Shown here in pieces: positions 43,385 to 51,124 of a DNA stretch of 64,000 nucleotides (positions are counted from its first letter, which is position 1; each line of letters opens with the position of its first letter). The DNA lies in contig NZ_CP146022.1 in assembly GCF_036967205.1 (NCBI RefSeq), forward strand, positions 8,308,001 through 8,372,000. The letters run 5' to 3'. Below the pieces are notes generated by a model, which saw only the letters and a list, made by a program, of their open reading frames with translations, made no database searches and was not told the DNA's origin. The position numbers and the translations under genes were made by a program. This stretch comes from Streptomyces sp. Q6. GTDB lineage: Bacteria > Actinomycetota > Actinomycetes > Streptomycetales > Streptomycetaceae.

Positions 43385-44506
43385 TCACGCGGGGGTTGGG
43401 GCTTGCCCACCCGCCCGCCGTGGACGTCCGGTGCCGACCGGGCGCCGGGGGACGAGCGGAGCATCGGCCCTGTCGGCGCTGAGGGAACCGATGAGGCCGT
43501 GGTCCGGTGCCAGCGCGCAGGCGGGATCGGTACGGGAGGCGTCGCCGGTCAGGGCGAAGGCCTGGCAGCGGCAGCCTCCGAAGTCGGCGTCGCGCCGGTC
43601 GCAGGACCGGCAGGGCTGGGGCATCCAGGCGGTGCCGCGGTAGCGGTTGAAGGCAGGGGAGTCGTTCCAGATCCGGGCCAAGGGCTGATCGCGCACATTG
43701 GGTGCGTCGAGACCTGGCAGAGATGAGGCCGCCGGGCACGGCAGGACCGTTCCGTCGGGTGTGACGGTGAGGGACACGTTGCCCCAGCCGCCCATGCACG
43801 GCTTGGGTGTGCCGGTGAAGTAGTCGGGTTCGACCCAGGTGATGTCCAGGGAGACGTCGGTGCGCTCGCGCCACCGTGCCACCGTCGCGGCGGCTTCGAT
43901 GAGTTGGCCGCGCGTGGGCATGAGGGCGGCCCGGTTCAGCAGCCCCCACCCGTAGAACTGGGTGTTGGCGAGTTCGATCCGGTCCGCTCCCCATGACACG
44001 GCGAGTTCGAGGATCGAAGGCAGCGCGTCCAGGTTGTGACGGTGCAGGACGACATTGAGGCCCAGGGGCAGCCCGCGGTCCTTGACGCGGGTCGCCGCGG
44101 CTCGCTTGTCGTGCCAGGAGTCGCGGCCGGCGAGGCCGTCGGACTGCCCCGGATCGGAGTGCTGGACGGACAACTGCACACTGTGCAGGCCCGAGGTGGT
44201 GAGCGCGTCCAAGCGCGCGGCGGAGAGTCCGACGCCGCTGGTCACCAGTTGGGTGTACAGGCCCGCGTCGACCGCTGCCCGGACGAGGGCGTCGAGGTCA
44301 CGGCGGAGCAGCGGTTCGCCGCCGGAGAGGTGGGTGTGCAGGACGCCCATCCGCGCGGCCTCGGCAAAGACACGGGCCCAGTGCTCCGTGGTCAGCTCCG
44401 CCGAACGGCGGGTCAGCTCAAGGGGGTTGGAGCAGTAGCCGCATCGCAAGGGGCACGCGTGGGTGAGCTCGGCGAGCAGGGCCCAAGGGGGAGCGGGTGT
44501 GGTCAT
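43385..44506 (-). CDS. pqqE: PQQ biosynthesis radical SAM protein PqqE
   Basis: 373-residue radical SAM enzyme that forms the Glu-Tyr C-C crosslink on PqqA with PqqD as chaperone. The SAM cluster cysteines C18, C22 and C25 (CPLRCGYC) are followed by HLSGGEPLLRRDLD. The C-terminal SPASM region has auxiliary-cluster cysteines (CMGGWG, LPCPAASS, CRSCDRRDADFGGCRC and ACALAPDHG). The last 45 residues are Arg/Pro-rich. ATG 44506 overlaps the pqqD stop (ATGA). Last gene of the pqq operon. Confidence 0.96.
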   Translation of the reverse strand: MTTPAPPWALLAELTHACPLRCGYCSNPLELTRRSAELTTEHWARVFAEAARMGVLHTHLSGGEPLLRRDLDALVRAAVDAGLYTQLVTSGVGLSAARLDALTTSGLHSVQLSVQHSDPGQSDGLAGRDSWHDKRAAATRVKDRGLPLGLNVVLHRHNLDALPSILELAVSWGADRIELANTQFYGWGLLNRAALMPTRGQLIEAAATVARWRERTDVSLDITWVEPDYFTGTPKPCMGGWGNVSLTVTPDGTVLPCPAASSLPGLDAPNVRDQPLARIWNDSPAFNRYRGTAWMPQPCRSCDRRDADFGGCRCQAFALTGDASRTDPACALAPDHGLIGSLSADRADAPLVPRRPVGTGRPRRAGGQAPTPA

Positions 44507-44766
44507 CGGAGGCATCCCTGTGTACGCAGACGGTCCAGGAAGAGCGCGATGCCTTCGCGCTCGGCTTGTGCGGGGTGTTGCTCGACGAGGAGCGTGGCGA
44601 TGTCGTCGCCGGTGCGGTGTCCGTCGCACAGTTCGAGGACGGCCCGCGCCGAGCCGTGCAGGACGACCACGCGTTCAGGCAGGAGCAGGACGTGCGCCCC
44701 GCGCACCGGGTCGTGCCGCAGGAGTGCGCCCGGTGGCAGCGTGGGGCACCATGGCGCGCTGGTCAT
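44503..44766 (-). CDS. pqqD: PQQ biosynthesis peptide chaperone PqqD
   Basis: 87-residue winged-helix RiPP recognition protein that presents PqqA to PqqE. GALLRHDPVRGAHVLLLPERVVVLHGSA and ELCDGHRTGDDIATLL match the PqqD fold. A separate gene here, coupled by ATGA overlaps to pqqC upstream and pqqE downstream. Confidence 0.93.
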   Translation of the reverse strand: MTSAPWCPTLPPGALLRHDPVRGAHVLLLPERVVVLHGSARAVLELCDGHRTGDDIATLLVEQHPAQAEREGIALFLDRLRTQGCLR

Positions 44767-45515
44767 CGCGTGCTCCCGTCCCCGGCGTGCTGCACGCTGT
44801 CGAGCAGGCTCCACAGCACGTCGCATTTGAAGGAGAGCGCGGCCAGCGCCCGCTCCTGCTGTTCGGCGGTGATCGCCCACTGCTTCACCCAGGTCAGGGC
44901 CTCGCTGCCGTCGCGCCGCCCTTGAGGGACGCGCCGCTGGAAGTACTCCAGACCTTCCGCGGCGATCCACGGATAGCACCGAGGGAAGGCGTCGAGGCGG
45001 GTCAGCATGATCTGCGGGGCGCACAGTTCGGTGAGGGACGAGGCGACCGCCTCCAGAGCGCTCCGGGTGCGGCAGAAGTTGACGTAACCGTCGACAGCCA
45101 GGCGCACACCCGGCAGCAGACGCCGATGTTCGGTGAGCTCGCACCGGTCGAGGCCCACGGCTTCGCCGAGCCGGAGCCACCGCTCGATCCCGCCCTCCGC
45201 GTCCGTGGTCCCGTCGTGGTCCTGGATGCGCCTGATCCAGGAACGGCGGTGGGCCGCGGACTCCAACTTGCTGAGGATGAACGCGTCCTTGATGGGGATG
45301 TGGCACTGGTAGTAGAAGCGGTTCGCCACCCAGGTGCGCAGTTCGTCGGGGCTGAGGTCGCCCTCGTGCATGCGCCGGTTGAACGGGTGACGGTCGTGGT
45401 AGCGGGAGGCCGCCAGCCGGCGCAGTTCGGCCTCCAACTCGTCCGCGCCACGGGCCGCAGGGGGAGAGGACCGTACGGCGGCCGGATGGGAGCAGGGGGC
45501 GAGGGGACTGGTCAC
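44763..45515 (-). CDS. pqqC: Pyrroloquinoline-quinone synthase PqqC
   Basis: 250-residue cofactorless oxidase catalysing the final ring closure and eight-electron oxidation to PQQ. RYHDRHPFNRRMHEGDLSPDEL and WVANRFYYQCHIPIKDAF are strongly conserved, as is IQDHDGTTDAEGGIERWLRLGEA. GTG 45515 overlaps the pqqB stop (GTGA). The N-terminus has about 25 unconserved residues. Confidence 0.96.
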   Translation of the reverse strand: MTSPLAPCSHPAAVRSSPPAARGADELEAELRRLAASRYHDRHPFNRRMHEGDLSPDELRTWVANRFYYQCHIPIKDAFILSKLESAAHRRSWIRRIQDHDGTTDAEGGIERWLRLGEAVGLDRCELTEHRRLLPGVRLAVDGYVNFCRTRSALEAVASSLTELCAPQIMLTRLDAFPRCYPWIAAEGLEYFQRRVPQGRRDGSEALTWVKQWAITAEQQERALAALSFKCDVLWSLLDSVQHAGDGSTR

Positions 45516-46411
45516 AGCGGGATCACCATCCGGTCCTGGGCCACGTCGAGGCCGAGCGCGGCGAGGTGTTCGCGCTCGGGCGCCCCGGGGTCGGCCAGGA
45601 CGTTGCTGTTGTTGAGATGGGTGTAGTGGGCGCGCACCCCCAGGGCGTGCAGGCGTCGCGCGGTGCCGGTGGGGCCCAGCACGGGCAGATGGCCCATGGC
45701 CGATGCGCTGCGCTCGCTGAATCCCGTGCGGCGGGGTTCCTCCTCGTCGAGGAAGGTTCCGTCGATCAGGACACAGTCGGCCGCGGCGAGTTCGTCGTCG
45801 AGGCCGTCGGTCCACGCGGCCAGTGCCGGCAGGTACACCGCACGGCGGTCGGAGTCCGGATCCCGTACGCGCAGCGCCGAGCTCCAGGCGGGGTGGGCGG
45901 CCTCGTCGGCTGCGTAGCGCGGACGCTTGGACGACACAGGGACCGCGTGGACCTCGAGTCCGGCGACGACCGCCGGCGGTGCGTCCGTGCCGGACGGCAG
46001 GTGGTGCCAGGTCAGTTCGGTGTACGGGGCGAGGACTCGGCCCAGTGGGAAGCTGATCTGCAACGCCTTGCGCACGGGCTCGGTGCACCAGATCTCGATC
46101 CTGGCCGCCTCGCGCAGGCGCAACAGGCCCAGGGTGTGGTCCAGTTCGGCGTCGGTGAGGACCACCCGGACCACGGGGGTGCGCGCGTCTCCGGCACCCG
46201 GCCGCAGGGTGGGGTGGCTCTCCAGTTGTTCGGCGACGTCCGGGGAGGCGTTGGCGAGGAACCAGGGGCCGGTCGGGGTGCGGTGGAAGGCGAGCGAGTC
46301 GTGCAGGCGGCGGCGGGAGGGGTGCCGGCGTGCCCCGGCACAGCCGGGGCACGCGCAGTTCCACTGAGGCAGACCGCCGCCCGCTGCCGTTCCGAGCACA
46401 CGCAGCAGCAC
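45512..46411 (-). CDS. pqqB: PQQ biosynthesis protein PqqB
   Basis: 299-residue metallo-beta-lactamase-fold protein, proposed to hydroxylate the crosslinked PqqA-derived tyrosine. GTAAGGGLPQWNCACPGC is the family start with zinc-binding Cys residues, LTDAELDHTLGLLRLRE the metal-site strand, and HYTHLNNSNVL near the C-terminus. GTG 46411 lies 9 bp after the pqqA stop. Confidence 0.95.
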   Translation of the reverse strand: MLLRVLGTAAGGGLPQWNCACPGCAGARRHPSRRRLHDSLAFHRTPTGPWFLANASPDVAEQLESHPTLRPGAGDARTPVVRVVLTDAELDHTLGLLRLREAARIEIWCTEPVRKALQISFPLGRVLAPYTELTWHHLPSGTDAPPAVVAGLEVHAVPVSSKRPRYAADEAAHPAWSSALRVRDPDSDRRAVYLPALAAWTDGLDDELAAADCVLIDGTFLDEEEPRRTGFSERSASAMGHLPVLGPTGTARRLHALGVRAHYTHLNNSNVLADPGAPEREHLAALGLDVAQDRMVIPL

Positions 46412-46420
46412 GGCGGGCCG

Positions 46421-46552
46421 CTACTTCGAGCTCAGGGCGTAGGCGGTGATCTCCATCGCCGTGTCGACCACGGTGAAGTCGGGCGTCTGCCAGCCGGTGC
46501 TCTGGGCGGGCTGGGCCTGGGGCTGAGGGGTGGGGAGGGTGTTGTCCTGCAT
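46421..46552 (-). CDS. pqqA: PQQ precursor peptide PqqA
   Basis: 43-residue ribosomal precursor of PQQ. The required Glu and Tyr are E34 and Y38 in EITAY (ExxxY), preceded by WQTPDFTVVDTAM, the leader region read by PqqD. Found by reading directly upstream of pqqB. AAAGG lies 9 bp before ATG 46552. The gene is followed by pqqB after 9 bp. The N-terminal 20 residues are Gln/Pro/Thr-rich, longer than in many PqqA peptides (about 23-29 residues in some organisms). Confidence 0.93.
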   Translation of the reverse strand: MQDNTLPTPQPQAQPAQSTGWQTPDFTVVDTAMEITAYALSSK

Positions 46553-46646
46553 GGTGATCGCCTTTCTCGGGGTGGGGAGGATGCCGCGCCGGCCTGGTCA
46601 CGGTCCGGCACGGCTGCCGGCGTTCGGGATGTCCGCCGCCGGAGAC

Positions 46647-47639
46647 CTACTTGCAGAAGGGCGCCTTGCCCATGGCCGACTCGATGCCGCCCAGCAGGAG
46701 CTTCTGGAACTCGGCGGCGCCGGGGAACGAGCCGTCGGTGGTGAAGTCCTTGGCGTCGTGGCCGAGGGTGGTCAGCCAGGCGCGGCCGCCGTCGTAGTAC
46801 TGGCACCAGGCGACCGGGTGGTTGTCGCCGTGCCCGGGGTGGTGGTAGTTGCCGGCGACGCCCTTGGCCAGGGTGCTCTCGTCGACCTCGGCCAGGACGC
46901 GGACCTTGGTGGGGGCGGGCACGAGGTTGTACCACTCGTCGGAGAACTCCCACCGGGAGGGGAGGTTCTTGGTGGAGACGTCCTTACGGTTGACGGTCTC
47001 CACGGTCCCGGGCTGGTTCGCGCCGTGGTCGTAGAAGTTCGCGTTGCCCAACAGGCCCTCGTACCAAGGCCAGTTGTACTCGGTTCCGAAGGCGTTGTGG
47101 ACGCCGACGAAGCCGCCGCCGCCCCGGATGTACTGCCGCAGTGATGTCTGCGCGGCGTCGTCCAGGGTGTCGCGGCTGGTGGAGTAGAAGACGACCGCGT
47201 TGTACTTGAACAGGGTCGCGGGGGAGGCGAGTTGGGAGACGTCCTCGGTGTAGTCGACCTGGAATCCGTTGTCGGCGCCCATGGTGAGCAGCGCCTTCTG
47301 GACCGTGTTCGTCTCGGTGAGCGGCGGGTTCATGCCCGGTGCCAGGGCGGGGCCGAGGTTGGCGTGCCGCGGTCCCGCGGTGCGGGTGTAGAGGAGGACC
47401 TTGTAGCCCTTGGCGGTGTCGAAGTTGCCCCAGTCGTGGTAGCAGCGGGCGTCGGTGCCGCGGCACACCCCGTAGTCGGGGTCGCCGAGTTGTCGGGCGC
47501 CCTGGCCGACGCGGCCCTGGGCCACGCTGAGGGTGCCGGTGGCGACCAGCGCGACGGTGACGGCGGCCGTTCCGACGACGCCGGCCACGGCGGTGGTGAG
47601 GGGGCGGAGCCGGCGTCTGCCGGTGACAGGAGGGGTCAT
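46647..47639 (-). CDS. Secreted or membrane-anchored ThuA-like protein
   Basis: 330-residue protein. A basic N-terminus and a long hydrophobic segment (about 14-40) form an uncleaved anchor or signal peptide. The rest is ThuA-like (glutamine-amidotransferase-like fold): KVLLYTRTAGPRH, AVVFYSTSRDTLDD, RGGGGFVGVHNAFGTEYNWPWYEGLLG, PVAWCQYYDGGRAWLTTLGHD. ThuA-like domains are tied to sugar utilisation. Between the quinoprotein dehydrogenase and pqqA in one minus-strand run, suggesting a role with that enzyme outside the cell. Confidence 0.88.
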   Translation of the reverse strand: MTPPVTGRRRLRPLTTAVAGVVGTAAVTVALVATGTLSVAQGRVGQGARQLGDPDYGVCRGTDARCYHDWGNFDTAKGYKVLLYTRTAGPRHANLGPALAPGMNPPLTETNTVQKALLTMGADNGFQVDYTEDVSQLASPATLFKYNAVVFYSTSRDTLDDAAQTSLRQYIRGGGGFVGVHNAFGTEYNWPWYEGLLGNANFYDHGANQPGTVETVNRKDVSTKNLPSRWEFSDEWYNLVPAPTKVRVLAEVDESTLAKGVAGNYHHPGHGDNHPVAWCQYYDGGRAWLTTLGHDAKDFTTDGSFPGAAEFQKLLLGGIESAMGKAPFCK

Positions 47640-47810
47640 CTGAGGTCCTTGGCTGTGAGTACGGATGCGATGCGGGCGGAATCACGGCAGCACTGGGCCC
47701 AGCGGGTGGACGGGGAGCGTCGACGCGCCCGAGTGCGGACCCGACGGAGTACCGAGGGAGCGGAGCGTGAACGGGGTGGCGGGCCGGATGCCGGGAGGTC
47801 GGAGCCGCGG

Positions 47811-49961
47811 CTACTTGACGACGATCTTGCCGGTGCTCTGCGGGGCCACCGGGTCGTTGTAGAAGTACTCGCCCGGGGTGGTGAACGTGTGGCTGGAGGA
47901 CTGGCCCGGCATGAGCAGGCCGGTGTCGAACTCGGCCTCGAAGAACGAGACCGCGCCGTGCGCGGACTTGTTGTCGGCCGGGTTGGTGAACGTGACCGTG
48001 GTGCCCGCGGCGATGCTCAGATGCTGCGGTGCCATGGCGTTCTGCGCCACCAGGCTCTCGCTCGTCCCCGGCGCGTTCTTCGCGCTGTCCCAGACCCGGC
48101 CCAGGGTGACGGTGTTCTTGGCGGTGTCGCCGCTGACGGCGGCTGTGCGGATCTGGTTGCGCTTCGAGGGCGGGGTCGGCGCGGCGGCCGGACCGACCTT
48201 TCCACCGAGCTTGAACGCCCAGAGATGGTCGCCCTTGGGGATGTCCGGGTACGGCAGCCCGTTGCCGCCCGCGAGCACCGCGACGTACTGCTCGCCGTCG
48301 ATCTCGTAGGTCAGCGGGCTGGTGTTGACGCCGGCTCCGCACTGCCAGCTCCACAGCAGGCTGCCGTCGCGGTCGTCGAGCGCGGTCAGGACGCCGTCGG
48401 GCCGGCCCTGGAAGAGGACGCCGCCGGCCGTGCTGAGGATGCCGTTGCCGTGGGCGAGGGACCAGTCGCCCTCCTGGCGCCAGGCGACGGTGTTGGTGCG
48501 CGGGTCGACGGCGGCCAGGCCCCCGGCGAAGTACTCGCCGAGCGGGCGGGAGGTGTTGACGCGGCCGCCGTGGGTGTTGGAGTACGCGGAGTTGATCAGC
48601 CCGTATCCCACGTAGACGAGACCGGTGCGGTGGCTGAAGGAGGGGAAGGACCAGTCGGCGCCGCCGCCCGCGCCGGGGAAGAGGATGGTGGCGCGGTCCC
48701 AGTGCACCTCGAACAGGCCGCCGGTCGGATAGAACGGGACGGGGCGGGTGGCCTTGTCGAGACGCGGCTCGGTCTCGACGAAGGGCTCGCCGCCGGGGAA
48801 CGGCTGGGTCGGTGAGGTCTTCTGCGCGGCGTGCTGGGGGACCGGGCGTTCCTCCATGCCGTGGACGGGCTTTCCGGTGGCCCGGTCGAGGATGTAGTAC
48901 ATGCCGGTCTTGCTGCCGTAGACGACGACCCGTGCCTTCTTCCCCTTGATCAGCAGGTCGGCGAGGACGGGCGACATGACGCCGTCGTAGTCCCAGATGT
49001 CGTGGTGGACGGATTGGAAGTGCCAGCGCCGCTTGCCGGTCTTGGCGTCGATGGCCACCAGGCAGTTGGCGAAGAGGTTGTCGCCGGCCCGGGTGGAGCC
49101 GTCGGTACGGGGATACGGGTTGCCGAACGTCCAGTAGACCAGGCCGAGTTCGGGGTCGACGGCGGGGTGGATCCAGCACACCGCGCCGCCGGTCTTCCAG
49201 GAGTCGCCCTCCCAGGTGTCGTGGCCGAACTCGCCCGGCCCTGGCGTGCCCCAGAACGTCCAGGCGACCTCGCCGGTGGCCGCGTTCAGGGCGTAGGCGC
49301 GACCGCGGGCGCCGGCGGTGCTGCCCTGGGTGCCGATGTAGACGAGGCCGTCCCAGTAGACGGCGGCGCCGGCCAGGCCGCCCTTGCTGCCGCCGCACTG
49401 GCCACTGGCCGGGTCGCAGTCGGGATCGCCCTGATCCTCGACGAGCAGTTCGCGGGTCCAGCGGATCGCGCCGGTCCTCTGGTCGAGGGCGACGACGGTG
49501 TTGTCACCGGTGATCGTGAACGCCAGGCCCTGGCCGAGGGCGAGGCCGCGCATGTTGGTGGTGTCCGAGCCGACCTTGGTCTTCCACCTGGTCTCGCCGG
49601 TGCGGCCGTCGATGGCGAAGACGTTCTGCTGGGTGGTGGCCAGGTAGAGGACACCGTCCTGGGCGATGACGGCGCACTGCTGATGGGTGGAGGTGGAGCC
49701 GTTCTCCAGGTTGATGTGCCAGGCGCCGCCCAGCTTGCGGACGTTGTCGCTGTCGATGCGCTGGAGCGAGGAGTGGTTCTGGTTCCCCAGATTGCCGCCG
49801 GCCTTCGGGAAGTTCTTCCCGGTCGCGGCGTGGGCCTGCGCCGGCACGGGACGGGCCCACGCCGCGGTGGCGGAAGCGGCTTGGGCCGACGTCGAGTTGA
49901 GCAGGGCGACGGTGCCGGCGGTGGAGGCCGCGGTGGTGGTGAGGAAGCTGCGTCTGTCCAT
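47811..49961 (-). CDS. Tat-exported PQQ-dependent dehydrogenase with C-terminal cupredoxin-like domain
   Basis: 716-residue quinoprotein. A Tat-type signal (MDRRSFLTTTAAS, cleavage near residue 29) is followed by an eight-blade propeller (about 45-590) with GDSWKTGGA, GNPYPRTDG (metal-ligand Asn N281), HHDIWDYDG (catalytic base D324, extra acidic D326) and GSKTGMYYIL (K351). The last 95 residues are cupredoxin-like (PQHLSIAAGTTVTFTNPAD, then FTTPGEYFYND), but the usual Cys-His-Met copper ligands are absent. Oxidises an alcohol or sugar outside the cell. The Asp two residues after the base resembles lanthanide-type enzymes. First gene of the dehydrogenase-thuA-pqq run. Confidence 0.93.
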   Translation of the reverse strand: MDRRSFLTTTAASTAGTVALLNSTSAQAASATAAWARPVPAQAHAATGKNFPKAGGNLGNQNHSSLQRIDSDNVRKLGGAWHINLENGSTSTHQQCAVIAQDGVLYLATTQQNVFAIDGRTGETRWKTKVGSDTTNMRGLALGQGLAFTITGDNTVVALDQRTGAIRWTRELLVEDQGDPDCDPASGQCGGSKGGLAGAAVYWDGLVYIGTQGSTAGARGRAYALNAATGEVAWTFWGTPGPGEFGHDTWEGDSWKTGGAVCWIHPAVDPELGLVYWTFGNPYPRTDGSTRAGDNLFANCLVAIDAKTGKRRWHFQSVHHDIWDYDGVMSPVLADLLIKGKKARVVVYGSKTGMYYILDRATGKPVHGMEERPVPQHAAQKTSPTQPFPGGEPFVETEPRLDKATRPVPFYPTGGLFEVHWDRATILFPGAGGGADWSFPSFSHRTGLVYVGYGLINSAYSNTHGGRVNTSRPLGEYFAGGLAAVDPRTNTVAWRQEGDWSLAHGNGILSTAGGVLFQGRPDGVLTALDDRDGSLLWSWQCGAGVNTSPLTYEIDGEQYVAVLAGGNGLPYPDIPKGDHLWAFKLGGKVGPAAAPTPPSKRNQIRTAAVSGDTAKNTVTLGRVWDSAKNAPGTSESLVAQNAMAPQHLSIAAGTTVTFTNPADNKSAHGAVSFFEAEFDTGLLMPGQSSSHTFTTPGEYFYNDPVAPQSTGKIVVK

Positions 49962-49966
49962 GGTCC

Positions 49967-49997
49967 CTCTTTCAGGAAAGAGCCTGACGGGCCGTCA
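49967..49997. promoter_or_regulatory. Two inverted repeats at the dehydrogenase start
   Basis: CTCTTTC-AG-GAAAGAG (49967-49982) includes the GAAAGAGG ribosome-site sequence of the dehydrogenase. Next to it is TGACGG-G-CCGTCA (49985-49997). The first could sequester the ribosome site in RNA; the second is a candidate operator. Confidence 0.4.
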
Positions 49998-50043
49998 AGG
50001 TTCGGCCGCGGTGTGCCAGGTGGGGGAGGGAGGAGAGCGAAAC

Positions 50044-50213
50044 GGATCACGATCCACCGGAACGGATCACGGTTCACCGGAACGGATCGTGGCCCACCGG
50101 AACGGATCGTGGTCCACCGAAAGGGGCATGGCCCACGAGAGCGAATCGCGGTCCAGGAGAGCGGATCATGGTCCGGCGGATCGGATCCTGTCCCATCGAC
50201 CGAATCATGGTCC
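50044..50213. repeat. Array of nine near-palindromic 12-mers, 19-20 bp pitch
   Basis: Cores begin at 50044, 50064, 50084, 50104, 50123, 50143, 50163, 50183 and 50202. Best core GGATCATGGTCC is a near-perfect palindrome; others differ at 1-4 positions. The first four spacers are almost identical (ACCGGAAC) and later ones have diverged. The array lies 83-252 bp upstream of the PQQ dehydrogenase and between it and the end of the lyase gene. Pitch near two helical turns would place bound dimers roughly along one DNA face. This region (49962-50311) holds no credible gene. Confidence 0.85.
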
Positions 50214-50311
50214 GCTAGGTGGTTCGATGAACCCGTATGATGGTTGCCGTTTGGCGGAAAGCTACGTTAGGTACGGCGCGGGGGTGTGGCAAGAGGGCGG
50301 GCGCGACTTGT

Positions 50312-51124
50312 TCAGGCCTGCTGCTGGGGCGGGAGGCGGGCCGGGAGGACGGAGCGGGGCAGGGGGCCCTTGTTGCGGCGCCCCTGGCCGGTTTCCTCCC
50401 AGGCGTGCGCGAGGATGCCGACCGATCGGCTGAGCACGAACAGGCCCCTGGCCAGGGGCGGTGGGAAGCCCAGCTCGGCGTAGATGACGGCGGTGGCACC
50501 GTCGATGTTCATCGGCACGGGGCGGGCGCCGCCGCGGCGGCGTGCGAGAGCGGATTCGACGGCCTGGGCGGCCCGCAAGTGGTCGCCGGCCACGATGCCG
50601 TCGGTGACGGCCTGGTCCACCAGGGCGAGGAGGGGGTCGCGTCGCGGATCGCGGGGATGGAAGCGGTGGCCGAAGCCGGGCAGGTACCGCGAGCGGCGCT
50701 GCCAATCGTCCATCACCTCCCGGGCGGCTGCATCCCACGTGTGGCCCGCCTCGTGCAGGGTGCGGACGTCGGTGAGCATCTCCACGCACTGCTGGCCCGC
50801 CCCGCCGTGGGCGTCGCCGAGCATGTTCACCCCGGTGGCGATGGCGTTGTTCAGGCCGACGCCGCAGGTGGCGGCCATCCGGGCGGCGGCGATCGAGGGC
50901 GCCTGCGGGCCATGGTCGACCCCGGCGACGAGGGCCGCTTCGAGGAGTGCCGACTGGCGGGAGGAGGGCAGGTCGCCGCGGAGCAGGAGCCAGATGATGT
51001 CGACGAACCCGACCTCGCCGATGAGCTGCTGGATGGGCCGGTCGCGCAGTTCGATGCTGCCGGGCTCGATGTGGCTGACCGCGGTGGCCCACCACTGTGC
51101 CGCTTCGTCCTCGGAGATGGTCAT
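50312..51124 (-). CDS. Small citrate-synthase-family lyase (citryl-CoA-lyase-like)
   Basis: 270-residue protein, the length of citryl-CoA lyases rather than the about 430 of citrate synthase. All three catalytic residues of the family are present: H106 in GDAHGGAG, H153 in GFGHRFHPRDP and D208 in MNIDGATAV. Likely cleaves a (hydroxy)acyl-CoA of the citryl or citramalyl type into acetyl-CoA plus a 2-oxo acid, or the reverse. ATG 51124 overlaps the CoA-transferase stop, so the two work together. It ends 98 bp from the nine-repeat array. Confidence 0.88.
   Translation of the reverse strand: MTISEDEAAQWWATAVSHIEPGSIELRDRPIQQLIGEVGFVDIIWLLLRGDLPSSRQSALLEAALVAGVDHGPQAPSIAAARMAATCGVGLNNAIATGVNMLGDAHGGAGQQCVEMLTDVRTLHEAGHTWDAAAREVMDDWQRRSRYLPGFGHRFHPRDPRRDPLLALVDQAVTDGIVAGDHLRAAQAVESALARRRGGARPVPMNIDGATAVIYAELGFPPPLARGLFVLSRSVGILAHAWEETGQGRRNKGPLPRSVLPARLPPQQQA

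Noticed and set aside
46984-49398. 804-codon minus-strand reading frame across the dehydrogenase and ThuA genes
   Set aside because: It lies out of frame with two clearly real genes, is extremely Arg/Pro-rich and has no domain; it is a high-GC shadow frame.
50044-50213. Tandem repeats considered as a CRISPR array
   Set aside because: The spacers are 7-8 bp and themselves repeated, and no cas genes are present; it is a tandem binding-site-like array.
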